Assembly: GCF_014648875.1 (NCBI RefSeq)
Contig: NZ_BMRY01000005.1
Location: 310,001-374,000 of the forward strand
Source: Streptomyces parvus
GTDB taxonomy: Bacteria > Actinomycetota > Actinomycetes > Streptomycetales > Streptomycetaceae
DNA: 64,000 nt
Direction: 5' to 3'
Notes under the pieces: model-generated
The model's database searches: none
What the model saw: the letters and a program-made list of their open reading frames with translations, nothing else
What the model was told of the DNA's origin: nothing
Translations under genes and position numbers: made by a program
Shown: in pieces, positions 1 through 8,772 of the stretch
Layout of the letters: each line of letters begins with the position of its first letter
How positions within the stretch are numbered: position 1 is the first letter of the stretch

Positions 1-14
1 GCCCATCACGGGCC

Positions 15-2342
15 TCAGCTCCTCTCCGAGGTGCCACGGCCCTGCGGGGCCGTGGGAGGCAGCGGGTCGGTTCGGGAGACCTGGGTCTCCGGGTAGGCGA
101 CATGGCCGGGGGCGACCGGCGGGGCGGGGACCTCGTCGATCCGCTCGGCGTGCTCGATGCGGCAGGCGCACACCTTGTACTCGGGGATCTTGGAGCGGGG
201 GTCGAGGGCGTCGATGGTGAGGGCGTTGGCCGCGGTGGGGACGGGCCAGTGGTACGGGACGAACACGGTGTCGGGGCGGATCGCCTCGGTGACCAGGGCG
301 GGGAAGACCTCGCTGCCGCGCCGGGTGACGACGCGGACGGGTTCGCCGTTGCGGAAGCCGTGGGAGGGGTGGATCTCGGCCCAGGGGCGCGGGGTCTGTT
401 CGACGAGGGCGCCGAGCCTGCGGGTCTGGTTGCCGGAGAGGAAGTGGGCGACGGTGCGGCCGGTGGTGAGGGACATGGGGTGCTCGTCGTCGTACGGGTC
501 CATCGGCGGGTGCCACTCGACGACCTGGAGGTGGATCCTGCCGTCGGGGTGGTAGGTCTTCCCGTCCTCGAAGAGCCGGGGGGTGCCGGGGTGGTCGGTG
601 GCGGGACAGGGCCAGGCGATGCCGCCGGTCTCCTCCAGCCGTTCGTAGGTGATGCCGTAGTAGTCGTTGACGGTTCCGGCGGAGGCGATGCGCAGCTCGT
701 CGAAGACCGACCGGGAGTCGGGGAAGTCGAACTTGTCGCCCGCGCCGAGGCGGCGGGCGAGTTCGCAGATCACCCAGGTGTCGGTCCGGACGCCTGGCGG
801 CGGGTCCTGGGCCTTGTTGTGCTTGACCACGCGGGCTTCCGCGTTGGCCATCACTCCTTCGTCCTCGGCCCAGGTGGTGACGGGGAAGACGACATGGGCG
901 TTGGCAGCGGTCTCGGAGAGGAAGAAGTCGAATTGGGCGTGGAACTCGGTGGTGTCGTACCCCTCCTTGACCACCCGGTAGTTGGGCAGGGAGACGAAGG
1001 GGTTGTTGCAGATGCCGATCAGACCGCGGATCTCGCGGCGCTGCATCTGCCAGACCATTTCCATCATGGAGGTGCCGGCGGGCGGGAGTTCGGACTCCTC
1101 GATGCCCCAGATCTCGCAGATCTGGCGACGGTGTTCCTCGTTCATGATGGAGCGTCCGCCGGGGAGGAGGTCGGACTTCTGGCCGTGCTCGCGGCCGCCC
1201 TGCCCGTTGCCCTGGCCGGTGATGGTGCCGTAGCCGGCGCCGGGCTTGCCGATGTGGCCGGTGGCGGTGCAGAGGTTGATCACGGAGAGGCAGTTCTCGA
1301 CGCCCTGCGAGTGGTGTTCGATGCCCCGGGCGTGCCAGGCCATGGCCTTGGGGGCGCGGGCGAAGGCCCGGGCGACCTGGACGATCTGCTCGGCGGGGAT
1401 GCCGCAGATCGCGGCGGCGCGGGAGGGCGGGTACTCGGCGGCCTTGGCCTTCAGCTCCTGCCACCCGGTGGCGTGGTCGGCGAGGAAGTTCTCGTCGGTG
1501 AGCCCTTCCTCGATGACGACGTTCAGGACGGAGGTGAAGAAGGCGGAGTCGGTGCCGGGTTTGAGGGCGACGTGGATGTCGGCGGTCCGGGCGATGGCGG
1601 TCTCGCGCGGGTCGACGACGATGAGGGTCGCGCCGCGGTCCCGGGCTCCCCAGACGTACTGGGTCATCACGGGGAAGCACTCGCCGACGTTGGACCCTGC
1701 GATGAGGAGGCAGTCGGTGAGGAGGATGTCGGAGAAGGGGTTGCCGGCCCGGTCGATGCCGAAGGCCAGCTTGTTGGCGCCCGCGGCGCTGACCATGCAG
1801 AGGCGGCCGTTGTAGTCGACGTGCCGGGACTTGAGTGCTACCCGGGCGAACTTGCCCACCAGATAGGTCTTCTCGGAGAAGAGGCTGGCCCCGCCGAGGA
1901 GGCCGAAGGCGTCGTTGCCGTACGCCTGCTGGATGCGCCTGATCTCGGAGACGGTGAAGTCGAGCGCCTCCTCCCAGGAGACCTCGCGGAACTCCTCGTC
2001 GCGGGAGCGCCGCATCAGCGGGGCGGTGAGCCGGTCGGGGTGGTTGACCTGCTGGTAGGCGTTGATGCCCTTGGGGCAGAGCCGCATCCGGTTGATGTCG
2101 TGGTTGCGGGGTTCGACGCCGAAGACCTTGCCGCCGTGGTCCACGCGCAGATACATCCCGCACTGGACGCCGCAGAAGCAGCAGTGGGTGGGGACGAGCG
2201 TCTCGCCGTTCTGGTCGGCGTGCCACCGGTCGGCCGGGATGCCGCCCGCGTCCCGGAAGGCGCGAGTGCCGGGCGGGGCGAGGGAGGGGTCCAGGGGGAT
2301 GAAGGTGCGGCGGTCGGCGGCAGCTCGCGGATCCGCGGTCAC
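15..2342 (-). CDS. Molybdopterin oxidoreductase, NasC/NapA-type (nitrate reductase-like)
   Basis: Catalytic subunit of the DMSO-reductase superfamily, about 775 aa, probably reducing nitrate or oxidising a small substrate in the cytoplasm. Near the N terminus a C-x2-C-x3-C motif (about residues 54, 57, 61) and a fourth Cys in RLCPKG (about 89) would hold a [4Fe-4S] cluster. The stretch NGRLCMVSAAG resembles the segment that supplies the Mo-ligating Cys in NasC/NapA proteins. The C-terminal part has the molybdopterin-dinucleotide-binding type sequence SLTTGRTVAHFLSGNQTRR. No Tat signal peptide is visible, so an assimilatory or cytoplasmic role is more likely than a periplasmic one. The GTG start at 2342 overlaps the upstream stop by GTGA, which indicates translational coupling to the membrane partner. 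A much longer open frame in the same register continues upstream but is an artefact of high GC. The exact substrate is not certain; formate dehydrogenase-like activity is the main alternative. Confidence 0.88.
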   Translation of the reverse strand: MTADPRAAADRRTFIPLDPSLAPPGTRAFRDAGGIPADRWHADQNGETLVPTHCCFCGVQCGMYLRVDHGGKVFGVEPRNHDINRMRLCPKGINAYQQVNHPDRLTAPLMRRSRDEEFREVSWEEALDFTVSEIRRIQQAYGNDAFGLLGGASLFSEKTYLVGKFARVALKSRHVDYNGRLCMVSAAGANKLAFGIDRAGNPFSDILLTDCLLIAGSNVGECFPVMTQYVWGARDRGATLIVVDPRETAIARTADIHVALKPGTDSAFFTSVLNVVIEEGLTDENFLADHATGWQELKAKAAEYPPSRAAAICGIPAEQIVQVARAFARAPKAMAWHARGIEHHSQGVENCLSVINLCTATGHIGKPGAGYGTITGQGNGQGGREHGQKSDLLPGGRSIMNEEHRRQICEIWGIEESELPPAGTSMMEMVWQMQRREIRGLIGICNNPFVSLPNYRVVKEGYDTTEFHAQFDFFLSETAANAHVVFPVTTWAEDEGVMANAEARVVKHNKAQDPPPGVRTDTWVICELARRLGAGDKFDFPDSRSVFDELRIASAGTVNDYYGITYERLEETGGIAWPCPATDHPGTPRLFEDGKTYHPDGRIHLQVVEWHPPMDPYDDEHPMSLTTGRTVAHFLSGNQTRRLGALVEQTPRPWAEIHPSHGFRNGEPVRVVTRRGSEVFPALVTEAIRPDTVFVPYHWPVPTAANALTIDALDPRSKIPEYKVCACRIEHAERIDEVPAPPVAPGHVAYPETQVSRTDPLPPTAPQGRGTSERS

Positions 2343-3448
2343 TTGAAACCTTTCTTCACATGGGAGAGGTAGGCGCTGCCGCGCAGCACCCGCTTGCAGC
2401 GCGGGCAGTATTCGGCCCAGGCGTCGAAGTCGAGGCTGAGGTCTCGCATGGTGCCGCGCAGGTTCTCGGCATAGGGCCCGGTGTCGATGGGTTCCTGGCA
2501 GCGGCGGCAGGCGAACACCTCGTCGTCCTTGCGGCCGGTGTACTTGAACAGCTGCATGCCGACCGCGGCCGGGCGCTGGACGATGTGGAAGAACTTGCCG
2601 AACGGGATGTAGATGAGGGTGAAGACCACCGACACCATGTGCAGGATCGCCAGGAACTGGTAGCCGCCGCCGTGCAGGAAGACCGAGGAGAAGGTGAGCA
2701 GCAGGCCGGTCACGGAGATGACGATGAGCGCGATCAGCGGCACCAGGTCGTAGGCGAAGCGCTGGCCGGTGATGGCGCCGCGGTCCTTCATCCGGCGCCA
2801 CAGGAAGTACGAGGCGCCGAGGATGACGAGGACGGCGGCGATGTCCAGGCCGTGGAACATCAGCCAGCCGAGCAGGTTCAGGGAGTCGAAGCCGAGGATC
2901 TTGAATCCCCAGATCCGCATCTCGTAACCGGGCCCTGAACCGGTGCTGGAGGTGAAGGTGAACCAGCCCCAGGTGAGCGGGAAGGTGATCAGGGCGGCGA
3001 GGACGCAGCCCCAGAAGATGAGCTGGTGAGCGGCCCAGCGGGCGTGGGAGCGGGCCCCGAGGAACTTCTGGAAGCCGAGGTAGGTGGCGATCATCCTGGG
3101 CAGGGCGGTGGGGGCCCTGCGGAAGTTCTCCATCGAGAAGAGGCTGCGCCAGCCCTGTTTGAAGAGGCGTCGGGCGCCGGGGGCGGAGATCCAGACGGTG
3201 TAGCGGTAGGCGACGCCGAAGGCGAGGAAGACCGTGGCCACGGCGTACGGGAGGAGGGCCGAGTCGAAGTTGCGGAGCATACGGCTGCCGAGCACGATCG
3301 CGAGGATCAGGAGGGCGGAGACAATCACTCCGGCGAGCGTGGCCCGGGTGGTGACGGACCGGGTGCCGGTCGGCGCGGGAGGCGTCGCCGCGGGTTCGCC
3401 GGGGGCGGGGGGCTCGGCTGCTGCGGTGGCTTCTGAGGGCTCGGTCAC
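2339..3448 (-). CDS. Cytochrome b/NarI-like membrane subunit with C-terminal CxxC pair
   Basis: Integral membrane partner of the molybdopterin oxidoreductase, about 369 aa. About six hydrophobic segments are visible. Histidines suitable for haem ligation lie in or near them (AAHQL, MFHGLDI, ILHMVSV, KFFHIV), as in NarI/HdrE-like electron-transfer subunits. The C-terminal soluble tail carries FACRRCQEP and YCPRCKRV, a paired CxxC arrangement suggesting a zinc ribbon or rubredoxin-like site. The inferred role is to pass quinol or other electrons to the oxidoreductase. The GTG at 3448 starts a short Ala/Pro/Thr-rich leader. An in-frame ATG 81 bases upstream would add an unconserved-looking stretch and was not used. 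The last codon overlaps the next gene by 4 bases, giving a two-gene operon read leftwards. Confidence 0.75.
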   Translation of the reverse strand: MTEPSEATAAAEPPAPGEPAATPPAPTGTRSVTTRATLAGVIVSALLILAIVLGSRMLRNFDSALLPYAVATVFLAFGVAYRYTVWISAPGARRLFKQGWRSLFSMENFRRAPTALPRMIATYLGFQKFLGARSHARWAAHQLIFWGCVLAALITFPLTWGWFTFTSSTGSGPGYEMRIWGFKILGFDSLNLLGWLMFHGLDIAAVLVILGASYFLWRRMKDRGAITGQRFAYDLVPLIALIVISVTGLLLTFSSVFLHGGGYQFLAILHMVSVVFTLIYIPFGKFFHIVQRPAAVGMQLFKYTGRKDDEVFACRRCQEPIDTGPYAENLRGTMRDLSLDFDAWAEYCPRCKRVLRGSAYLSHVKKGFK

Positions 3449-3539
3449 CCGGCCACCGTAGGACTGTTTGAGCAGATTTAACCCGTTTTGGGGGGTGAGA
3501 GGGTGAGCGGGTCGCCCGGACAGTCGCAAGGACCGCCTT

Positions 3540-3760
3540 GCCCGGGCGGGCTTGCGTGAGCTGCTCGTCGGGCGGGCTTGCGGGGGCGGGGCCTGCGCCT
3601 TGCGGAGGGCCGGGTTCGCGCGCGGGTCGGGGCCTGCCCGGGCGCGCTTGCGCGGGGCGGGCTTGCGCGGGGCCTTGCACGAGGCGGGCTTGCCCGGGCG
3701 CGCTTGCGCGGGGGCTTGCGCGGGGCGGGCTTGCGCGGGGTTCCGCGCCTTGCGGAACGC
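3540..3760. repeat. Degenerate GC-rich direct repeats (GGGCTTGCG units)
   Basis: Between two divergently oriented genes the motif GGGCTTGCG, often extended to GCGGGCTTGCGCGGGG, recurs at least five times (for example near 3548, 3574, 3658, 3714 and 3727) with irregular spacing. The array ends in a hairpin, TTCCGC-GCCTT-GCGGAA, at 3741-3757. Open frames through it encode only low-complexity Arg/Ala/Gly strings in every register, so I regard 3449-3906 as non-coding apart from promoters of the flanking genes. Confidence 0.7.
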
Positions 3761-3906
3761 CGCCTCGCGCGCCCCATGTCCCGGGGCCGCGCCCCGGCCG
3801 CTCGTCGGGCAGGGGCCGGCGCACCGCTTGTGGCTCGCCGGTACGTTCGAGGTGTAGCGGTCCGTGCTCTTCGGCGGGCCTCGATTCCGACCGGAGGAGC
3901 CGGACG

Positions 3907-4992
3907 ATGACGCGCGAGGACAAGGCCCCCGAACTCCCGCCCCTGCTGGACGCGCTGACCGATGTGGCCGGCATCCGCGTCGGCCACGCCGAGGTCGCCG
4001 GTGCGGGCGCGCTGAGCGGTACGACGGTCGTCCTGGCGCCGGAGGGCGGGGCCGTGGCAGCGGTGGACGTACGGGGCGGCGGGCCGGGTACGCGGGAGAC
4101 GGACGCGCTGGACCCGCGCAACCTGGTGCAGCGGGTCGACGCCGTCGTCCTCACGGGCGGCAGCGCCTTCGGGCTCGACGCCGCGTCCGGCGTGATGGCG
4201 TGGCTGGAGGAGCAGGGCCGGGGCGTCCGGGTCGGCCCCGGGCCCACCCGGGTGGTGCCGGTCGTTCCGGCCGCCGCCCTCTTCGACCTGGGCCGGGGCG
4301 GCGACTGGCGGGCCCGCCCCGACGCGTCGACCGGCCGCGCCGCGGTGGAGGCCGCGGCTGCCGCGGCCCCCGGGGAGCCGTTCGCCGAGGGCTCGGTGGG
4401 CGCGGGCACCGGCGCGGTGGCCGGGCAGCTCAAGGGCGGCATCGGCACGGCGAGCGCCCGCCTCGCCTCCGGCGTCACGGTGGCCGCCGTCGTCGCGGTC
4501 AACGCGGCGGGCTCGGTGGTCGATCCCCGGACCGGGGTGCTGTTCGGGGAGTACGGGGCCGGGGAGCCGCCGGTCCACCCTCCGGCCGGGGTCCACGCGG
4601 CGGCGGAGCGGCGTCTCACCCAGGAGCAGGAGGCCATGGAGGCGGCCGGGGGCGGGGTCCCGCCGTTCAACACGACGATCGCGGTCGTCGCCACGGACGC
4701 CGACCTGACCCGGGCGCAGGCCCAGAAGCTGGCGGGCACCGCGCACGACGGCCTGGCCCGCGCGGTGCGCCCGGTCCACATGCTGACCGACGGGGACACC
4801 GTGTTCACCCTGGCCACCGGGCAGGTGCCGGTGGAGCCGGGGAACCCCGTCGCCGTCAACGAGATCCTGGCGGCGGGCGCCGACGTCCTGGCGCGGGCCA
4901 TCGTGAAGGCGGTGCGCGCCGCCCGGAGCACCGACGGCCCGGGCGGCACGTTCCTCTCGTACACGGAGTTGTACGGAGCCCGGATGCGTTGA
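3907..4992 (+). CDS. P1 family (S58) peptidase, DmpA-like
   Basis: N-terminal-nucleophile aminopeptidase family of DmpA/BapA, 361 aa, close to the usual family length. Such enzymes self-cleave and then release small or beta-amino acids from peptides. The N-terminal half shows the family signatures DVAGIRVGHAEV and VVLTGGSAFGLDAASGV. The predicted autoproteolysis site is in PPFNTTIAVVATDA (Asn255-Thr256-Thr257), where a Ser or Thr becomes the new N terminus. The ATG at 3907 was chosen because GGAGGAG at 3893-3899 sits 7 bases upstream; the frame is open further upstream only through the GC-rich repeats. No signal peptide is visible, so a cytoplasmic location is likely. It stands alone, diverging from the oxidoreductase operon. 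Confidence 0.87.
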   Translation: MTREDKAPELPPLLDALTDVAGIRVGHAEVAGAGALSGTTVVLAPEGGAVAAVDVRGGGPGTRETDALDPRNLVQRVDAVVLTGGSAFGLDAASGVMAWLEEQGRGVRVGPGPTRVVPVVPAAALFDLGRGGDWRARPDASTGRAAVEAAAAAAPGEPFAEGSVGAGTGAVAGQLKGGIGTASARLASGVTVAAVVAVNAAGSVVDPRTGVLFGEYGAGEPPVHPPAGVHAAAERRLTQEQEAMEAAGGGVPPFNTTIAVVATDADLTRAQAQKLAGTAHDGLARAVRPVHMLTDGDTVFTLATGQVPVEPGNPVAVNEILAAGADVLARAIVKAVRAARSTDGPGGTFLSYTELYGARMR

Positions 4993-5223
4993 GACCACGG
5001 CGCCGGGAGGGAGGGCGCGCGGTGTGAGCCGGGGGCGCGCGGGCGGCCGACTCACCGTCCGCGCAAGGGAGTTCCTCCCAACCGCCCGAAATGCACCGGG
5101 AACAGGCGGGGAACTTTCGGCCTGCGCCTTACGTTTTCATCCAACCCCGGTCACGATGTCGGACCCAGGGACTACGTTAAGCACGCACCGAGTAACACGC
5201 GGCGACGGCCTGGAGACACCACC

Positions 5224-5979
5224 TTGAGCGATCCGTACGAGACAACCGAGCACCACCTCGACCGACTCCTGCGACGCGCCCTGAACTCCTTCGACCTTCC
5301 CGACAGCACGGTCGACCGCCTCGGCACGGCGCTCGCCCACAGCAGTTCGCTGCACTCGTCGCACCACAGCTCCGTGCTGCACCGCGAGACCTACCGTCAC
5401 ACGTATCTCCTCGCCGACGGCTCCGCCCTCACCCTGTGGGAGCTGGTGCACAGCGGCGGCCGGGACGTGCGGAGCCCGCGCCGGCACGAGCTGTACGACG
5501 ACGAGGGCGACGCCCGTATCGCCGCGTCCCGGCTGGCCGGGAGCCTCTCCGACTCCCCGGCCTTCGGCGACGAGGGGATGCAGGAGGCGCAGGGCGACCT
5601 GGAGATGCTGACGGTCCTGATGTCCGCCCCGCCGGCCCCGCTCCCCCGGACGTACGCCCCCGACAATTCCGCGGACCACGCCCGCCGCGTGCTGCGCCGG
5701 GCGGAGAACGCGGACCGGCCGGGCGAGGAGAGGGCTCGGCTGCTCCGGGCCGCCTTCGCCCACCACATCACCCAGATCTTCGGGCGGCAGTGCGACGTCG
5801 ACGGCCGGCCCGCCGGATTCACGCTCTACGAGCACGCGTTCCTGCTGCTGGACGGCAGCGAGACGAGCCTGTGGGAGGTCGAGCACACGGCGACGCCCGA
5901 CGGCCGTCACATGTGCGAGGTGTACGAGGACGAGCGCACCGCCCGCGCGGCGATGGAGAGCCGCACCCGGATCTGCTGA
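5224..5979 (+). CDS. DUF6227-like Streptomyces protein with internal duplication
   Basis: A 251-aa protein of unknown function that I recognise as resembling the Streptomyces DUF6227 family. Two related halves are visible: YRHTYLLADGSALTLWELVH followed by ELYDDEGDARIAA, and later LYEHAFLLLDGSETSLWEVEH followed by EVYEDERTARAAM. It is therefore probably a tandem repeat of one alpha/beta module. The start is TTG at 5224, supported by GGAG at 5212-5215 with 8-base spacing. No membrane segment, signal peptide or catalytic motif is seen. It lies between the P1 peptidase and a convergent exporter gene, which gives no functional clue. The gene is solid; the family name is moderate. Confidence 0.7.
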   Translation: MSDPYETTEHHLDRLLRRALNSFDLPDSTVDRLGTALAHSSSLHSSHHSSVLHRETYRHTYLLADGSALTLWELVHSGGRDVRSPRRHELYDDEGDARIAASRLAGSLSDSPAFGDEGMQEAQGDLEMLTVLMSAPPAPLPRTYAPDNSADHARRVLRRAENADRPGEERARLLRAAFAHHITQIFGRQCDVDGRPAGFTLYEHAFLLLDGSETSLWEVEHTATPDGRHMCEVYEDERTARAAMESRTRIC

Positions 5980-6030
5980 CCCGAACCACAGATCAGCCCG
6001 AACCACAGGTCAGCCCGGACCACAGGTCAG
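5980..6030. repeat. Three tandem 17-bp repeats at a convergent gene junction
   Basis: Three head-to-tail copies of CCCGAACCACAGGTCAG (5980-5996, 5997-6013, 6014-6030), with single substitutions in copies 1 and 3. They begin just after the stop at 5979 and the third copy covers the stop codon of the convergent exporter gene (6027-6029). The array looks like recent slippage duplication of an exporter 3' end. Confidence 0.85.
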
Positions 6031-7601
6031 CTCGCGTCAGCCTCCGTGTTCACGTCGTCCTCCCCGTGGGCGCGCGGCCGGGCGGGCAGCGCGAACATCA
6101 CCAGGAAGATCACCGAGAGCACCCCGGCCACCCACCACAGCGCCCCCTGGAACGCGTCGACGAACGCCGGGCCGACCGCTTCGGGAGCCAGCCGGTCGCC
6201 GATCGCGCCGAAGAAGACGACGGACACCAGGCCGAGGCCGAGCGCCGTCCCCATCTGCTGCACGGTGTTGATCAGGCCGGACGCCGAACCGGCATGCTCC
6301 TTGGGTACTTCGGAGAGGACCGTGTCGGTCAGCGGAGCGACGATCAGCCCCATCCCCACGCCCATGACCACCAGCGGGACGGCCATCTGCCAGGAGCTGA
6401 TGCCCATGCCGTACTGCTCGCTCTCCCAGAGGTAGATCAGCAGCCCGGCGATCATGAGGAGCGCACCGGCCTGGAGGACCTTGCGCCCGAAGCGGGGCAC
6501 GAGCTTCTGCACGGAGATCCCGGCGGCCACCGAGACGGCGACGGAGAAGGGGATGCCCGTCACACCGGCGCGCAGCACGCTCCAGCCGAGGCCCGTCTGC
6601 ATGTAGAGGGTCCAGACCAGGAAGAAGATGCCGAGGCCGACGCCGAAGGTCAGCTGCACGGCGATACCGGCGGCGAAGCTCTTCACCCGGAAGAGGGACA
6701 GTTCGATCAGTGGCGAGCCGTCGGTCAGGGCCTTTCGCCGCTGATGGATCACCAGCGCCGCGAAGACGAACAGGCTTCCCACCATCGAGAGATGGCCCCA
6801 CAGCGGCCAGCCCAGTTCGTGTCCCCGGGTGAGCGGATAGATGAGCATCAGCATCGCCAGGGTGATCAGGGCGACGCCGGGCAGGTCGAGACGGACCGCC
6901 TTGGGGGCCCTGGACTCGGTGATGAACTTCGCGCCGAGGATCAGTCCGGCAATGCCGACGGGCAGGTTGATCAGGAAGATCGGCCGCCAGCCGAGCCCGA
7001 AGAGGTCCCACTCGGTGAGCAGGGCGCCCAGCAGCGGACCGGAGACCGCGCCGAGGCCGACGACGGCACCGAAGAGTCCGAAGACCTTGCCCCGCTCGTG
7101 GGCCGGGAAGGTGGCGTGCACGATCGAGAGGACCTGGGGCACCATCAGGGCCGCTGTCGCGCCCTGGAGGATGCGGGCGGCGACCAGTATCTCGGGGTTG
7201 GGCGCGAAGCCGCACAGGGCCGAGGCGAGCGTGAATCCGCCGATGCCGATGAGGAAGAGCCGCTTGCGCCCGTAGATGTCGCCGAGCCGGCCGCCCGTGA
7301 TCAGCCCGGCCGCGAACGCGAGGGCGTAACCGGCGGTGATCCACTGGATCGCGGAGACGGAGGCTCCGGTCTCGCGCGTGATGCTGGGGATCGCGATGTT
7401 GACGATCGTGACGTCGACCAGGTCCATGAAGGCCGCGGTCATCACGATGGCGAGCGCGAACCAGCGACGCCGGTCGGCCGGTGCGGGCACGGGGGCGGGC
7501 GCGGTCACAGGCTCGGATGCGACCGGCGTCTTCACCGATCCGGGCGACGTGGGCGGTGCGAGCTGCGATGCCGCGGGCTGCGGCGGTGCGGAAGAAGGCA
7601 T
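6027..7601 (-). CDS. MFS drug exporter, DHA2 (EmrB/QacA) family
   Basis: Proton-coupled multidrug efflux protein of 524 aa, the usual length for 14-helix DHA2 carriers. A Pro/Ala-rich cytoplasmic leader of about 45 residues precedes the first helix, which carries the DHA2 signature MDLVDVTIVNIAIPSI. The MFS motif A version GGRLGDIYGRKRLF and the motif C-like run VGLGAVSGPLLGALL follow. It diverges from the WYL regulator gene at 7663 over a 61-base gap holding an AGGTCA/TGACCT palindrome, which implies control by that regulator. The ATG at 7601 lacks a strong ribosome site. Substrate unknown. Confidence 0.87.
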   Translation of the reverse strand: MPSSAPPQPAASQLAPPTSPGSVKTPVASEPVTAPAPVPAPADRRRWFALAIVMTAAFMDLVDVTIVNIAIPSITRETGASVSAIQWITAGYALAFAAGLITGGRLGDIYGRKRLFLIGIGGFTLASALCGFAPNPEILVAARILQGATAALMVPQVLSIVHATFPAHERGKVFGLFGAVVGLGAVSGPLLGALLTEWDLFGLGWRPIFLINLPVGIAGLILGAKFITESRAPKAVRLDLPGVALITLAMLMLIYPLTRGHELGWPLWGHLSMVGSLFVFAALVIHQRRKALTDGSPLIELSLFRVKSFAAGIAVQLTFGVGLGIFFLVWTLYMQTGLGWSVLRAGVTGIPFSVAVSVAAGISVQKLVPRFGRKVLQAGALLMIAGLLIYLWESEQYGMGISSWQMAVPLVVMGVGMGLIVAPLTDTVLSEVPKEHAGSASGLINTVQQMGTALGLGLVSVVFFGAIGDRLAPEAVGPAFVDAFQGALWWVAGVLSVIFLVMFALPARPRAHGEDDVNTEADAS

Positions 7602-7623
7602 GGGGAAAACCTAGGCATCCATT

Positions 7624-7640
7624 AGGTCAGATCATGACCT
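7624..7640. promoter_or_regulatory. Candidate operator AGGTCA-N5-TGACCT
   Basis: A perfect 6-bp inverted repeat with a 5-base spacer (GATCA) lies 23 bases upstream of the exporter start and 22 bases upstream of the regulator start. It is placed to control both divergent genes. The assignment to the WYL regulator is inference from position. Confidence 0.5.
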
Positions 7641-7662
7641 GTTGGTCCGCCATCCTGAGGCC

Positions 7663-8730
7663 ATGTCCGATACCCCGGCACGTCTGCTGAAACTGCTGTC
7701 CCTCCTTCAGACCCCGCGCGAGTGGCCGGGCGGCGAACTGGCCGAGCGGCTCGACGTCAGCCCGCGCACGATCCGCCGCGATATCGACCGGCTGCGCGAC
7801 CTGGGCTACCCGGTCGAGGCCTCGCGCGGCTCGATCGGCGGCTATCGCCTGGTCGCGGGCGCCGCCATGCCGCCCCTCCTGCTGGACGACGAGGAGGCGG
7901 TGGCCATCGCGGTGGGGCTGCGGGCCGGGGCGGGGCACGCGATCGAGGGCGTCGACGAGGCCTCCGTACGGGCGCTGGCGAAGCTGGAACAGGTGCTGCC
8001 CTCCCGGCTGCGGCACCGGGTCTCCGTCCTCCAGAACGCCACGGTTCCGCTGACCCGGGGCGACGGCTCCACCATCGACCCGCGGACCCTGACGACGCTG
8101 GCATCGGCGGCCACCGGGCGGGAGCGGCTGAGGTTCGCTTACCGCAGCGGCGACGGCACCCGGACGAAGCGGCAGGTCGAGCCGTACCGGCTGGTGAGCA
8201 CCGGGCAGCGCTGGTACCTGGTGGCGTACGACATCGGCCGGGAGGACTGGCGGACGTTCCGGGTGGACCGGATCGGCGAACCGTACGCGACCGGGGCCCG
8301 GTTCACCCCGAGGCCGCTGCCCGTCGAGGGCGCGGGGAGCAATGCGGGGAGCAGGGATACCGGGAGCGGGGACGCGGCGACGTTCCTGGCCCGGTCAATG
8401 CGGCGCATGCAGCCGGAGCTGCGCCTCGATGTGTGGTTCGGCGGGCCGGCTGAGTTCGTGGCGGCGCGGCTGCCCGCGCATCTCGGGGCGCCGGAGCCGG
8501 ACGGGGCGGGCGGCTGTCGGCTGCGGGCCTCGTGCACCGATTCGCTGGAGTGGGTGGCGCTGCGGCTGGCACTGGTGGACTGCGAGTTCTCCGTACAGGG
8601 GCCGCCGGAGCTGGTGGCGTACCTGGAGAGTCTCGGCGCCCGGCTGACCCGCGCCGCCCGGCCCGGGGACCGGAACCGGCCTTCCGGCCCGGACCAGGGA
8701 GAGCGGAGAGAACGAGGAGAACAGGGATGA
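7663..8730 (+). CDS. WYL-domain transcriptional regulator (YafY/DeoR-like HTH)
   Basis: A 355-aa regulator with an N-terminal winged helix (LLSLLQTPREWPGGELAERL, then VSPRTIRRDIDRLRDLG) and a WYL ligand-sensing domain in the second half (VEPYRLVSTGQRWYLVAYDI, then DWRTFRVDRIGEP). A C-terminal WCX-like extension follows. WYL regulators usually bind single-stranded nucleic acid or nucleotides as ligands and often act as repressors. It probably controls the divergent DHA2 exporter and itself through the palindrome at 7624-7640. The ATG at 7663 follows a GAGG; an in-frame TTG 21 bases upstream is less likely because it falls immediately beside the operator. Confidence 0.85.
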   Translation: MSDTPARLLKLLSLLQTPREWPGGELAERLDVSPRTIRRDIDRLRDLGYPVEASRGSIGGYRLVAGAAMPPLLLDDEEAVAIAVGLRAGAGHAIEGVDEASVRALAKLEQVLPSRLRHRVSVLQNATVPLTRGDGSTIDPRTLTTLASAATGRERLRFAYRSGDGTRTKRQVEPYRLVSTGQRWYLVAYDIGREDWRTFRVDRIGEPYATGARFTPRPLPVEGAGSNAGSRDTGSGDAATFLARSMRRMQPELRLDVWFGGPAEFVAARLPAHLGAPEPDGAGGCRLRASCTDSLEWVALRLALVDCEFSVQGPPELVAYLESLGARLTRAARPGDRNRPSGPDQGERRERGEQG

Positions 8731-8772
8731 GCCCCGACGCCGGGGGGGGTGGGCGCCGGGGCTCAGCTCAGG

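Noticed and set aside
21..64. Rho-independent terminator at 34-55 (CCACGGCCC-TGCG-GGGCCGTGG)
   Set aside because: The stem is perfect but lies inside the last codons of the oxidoreductase gene; kept as a possible coding-region structure, not a called feature.
102..2372. 756-aa open frame on the plus strand
   Set aside because: Antisense shadow of the oxidoreductase gene with Gly/Val/Asp-rich composition and no domain.
3540..3760. Rifamycin-associated element (RAE) candidate, because GGGGCTTGC half-sites recur
   Set aside because: No copy has the inverted second half needed for the RAE palindrome, and the region is not upstream of a rifamycin-resistance gene.
2343..4964. Very long open frame upstream of the oxidoreductase start on the minus strand (would give a 1649-aa protein)
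   Set aside because: The extra sequence is Pro/Arg/Ala-rich antisense of the membrane and P1 peptidase genes; a coupled GTG start exists at 2342.
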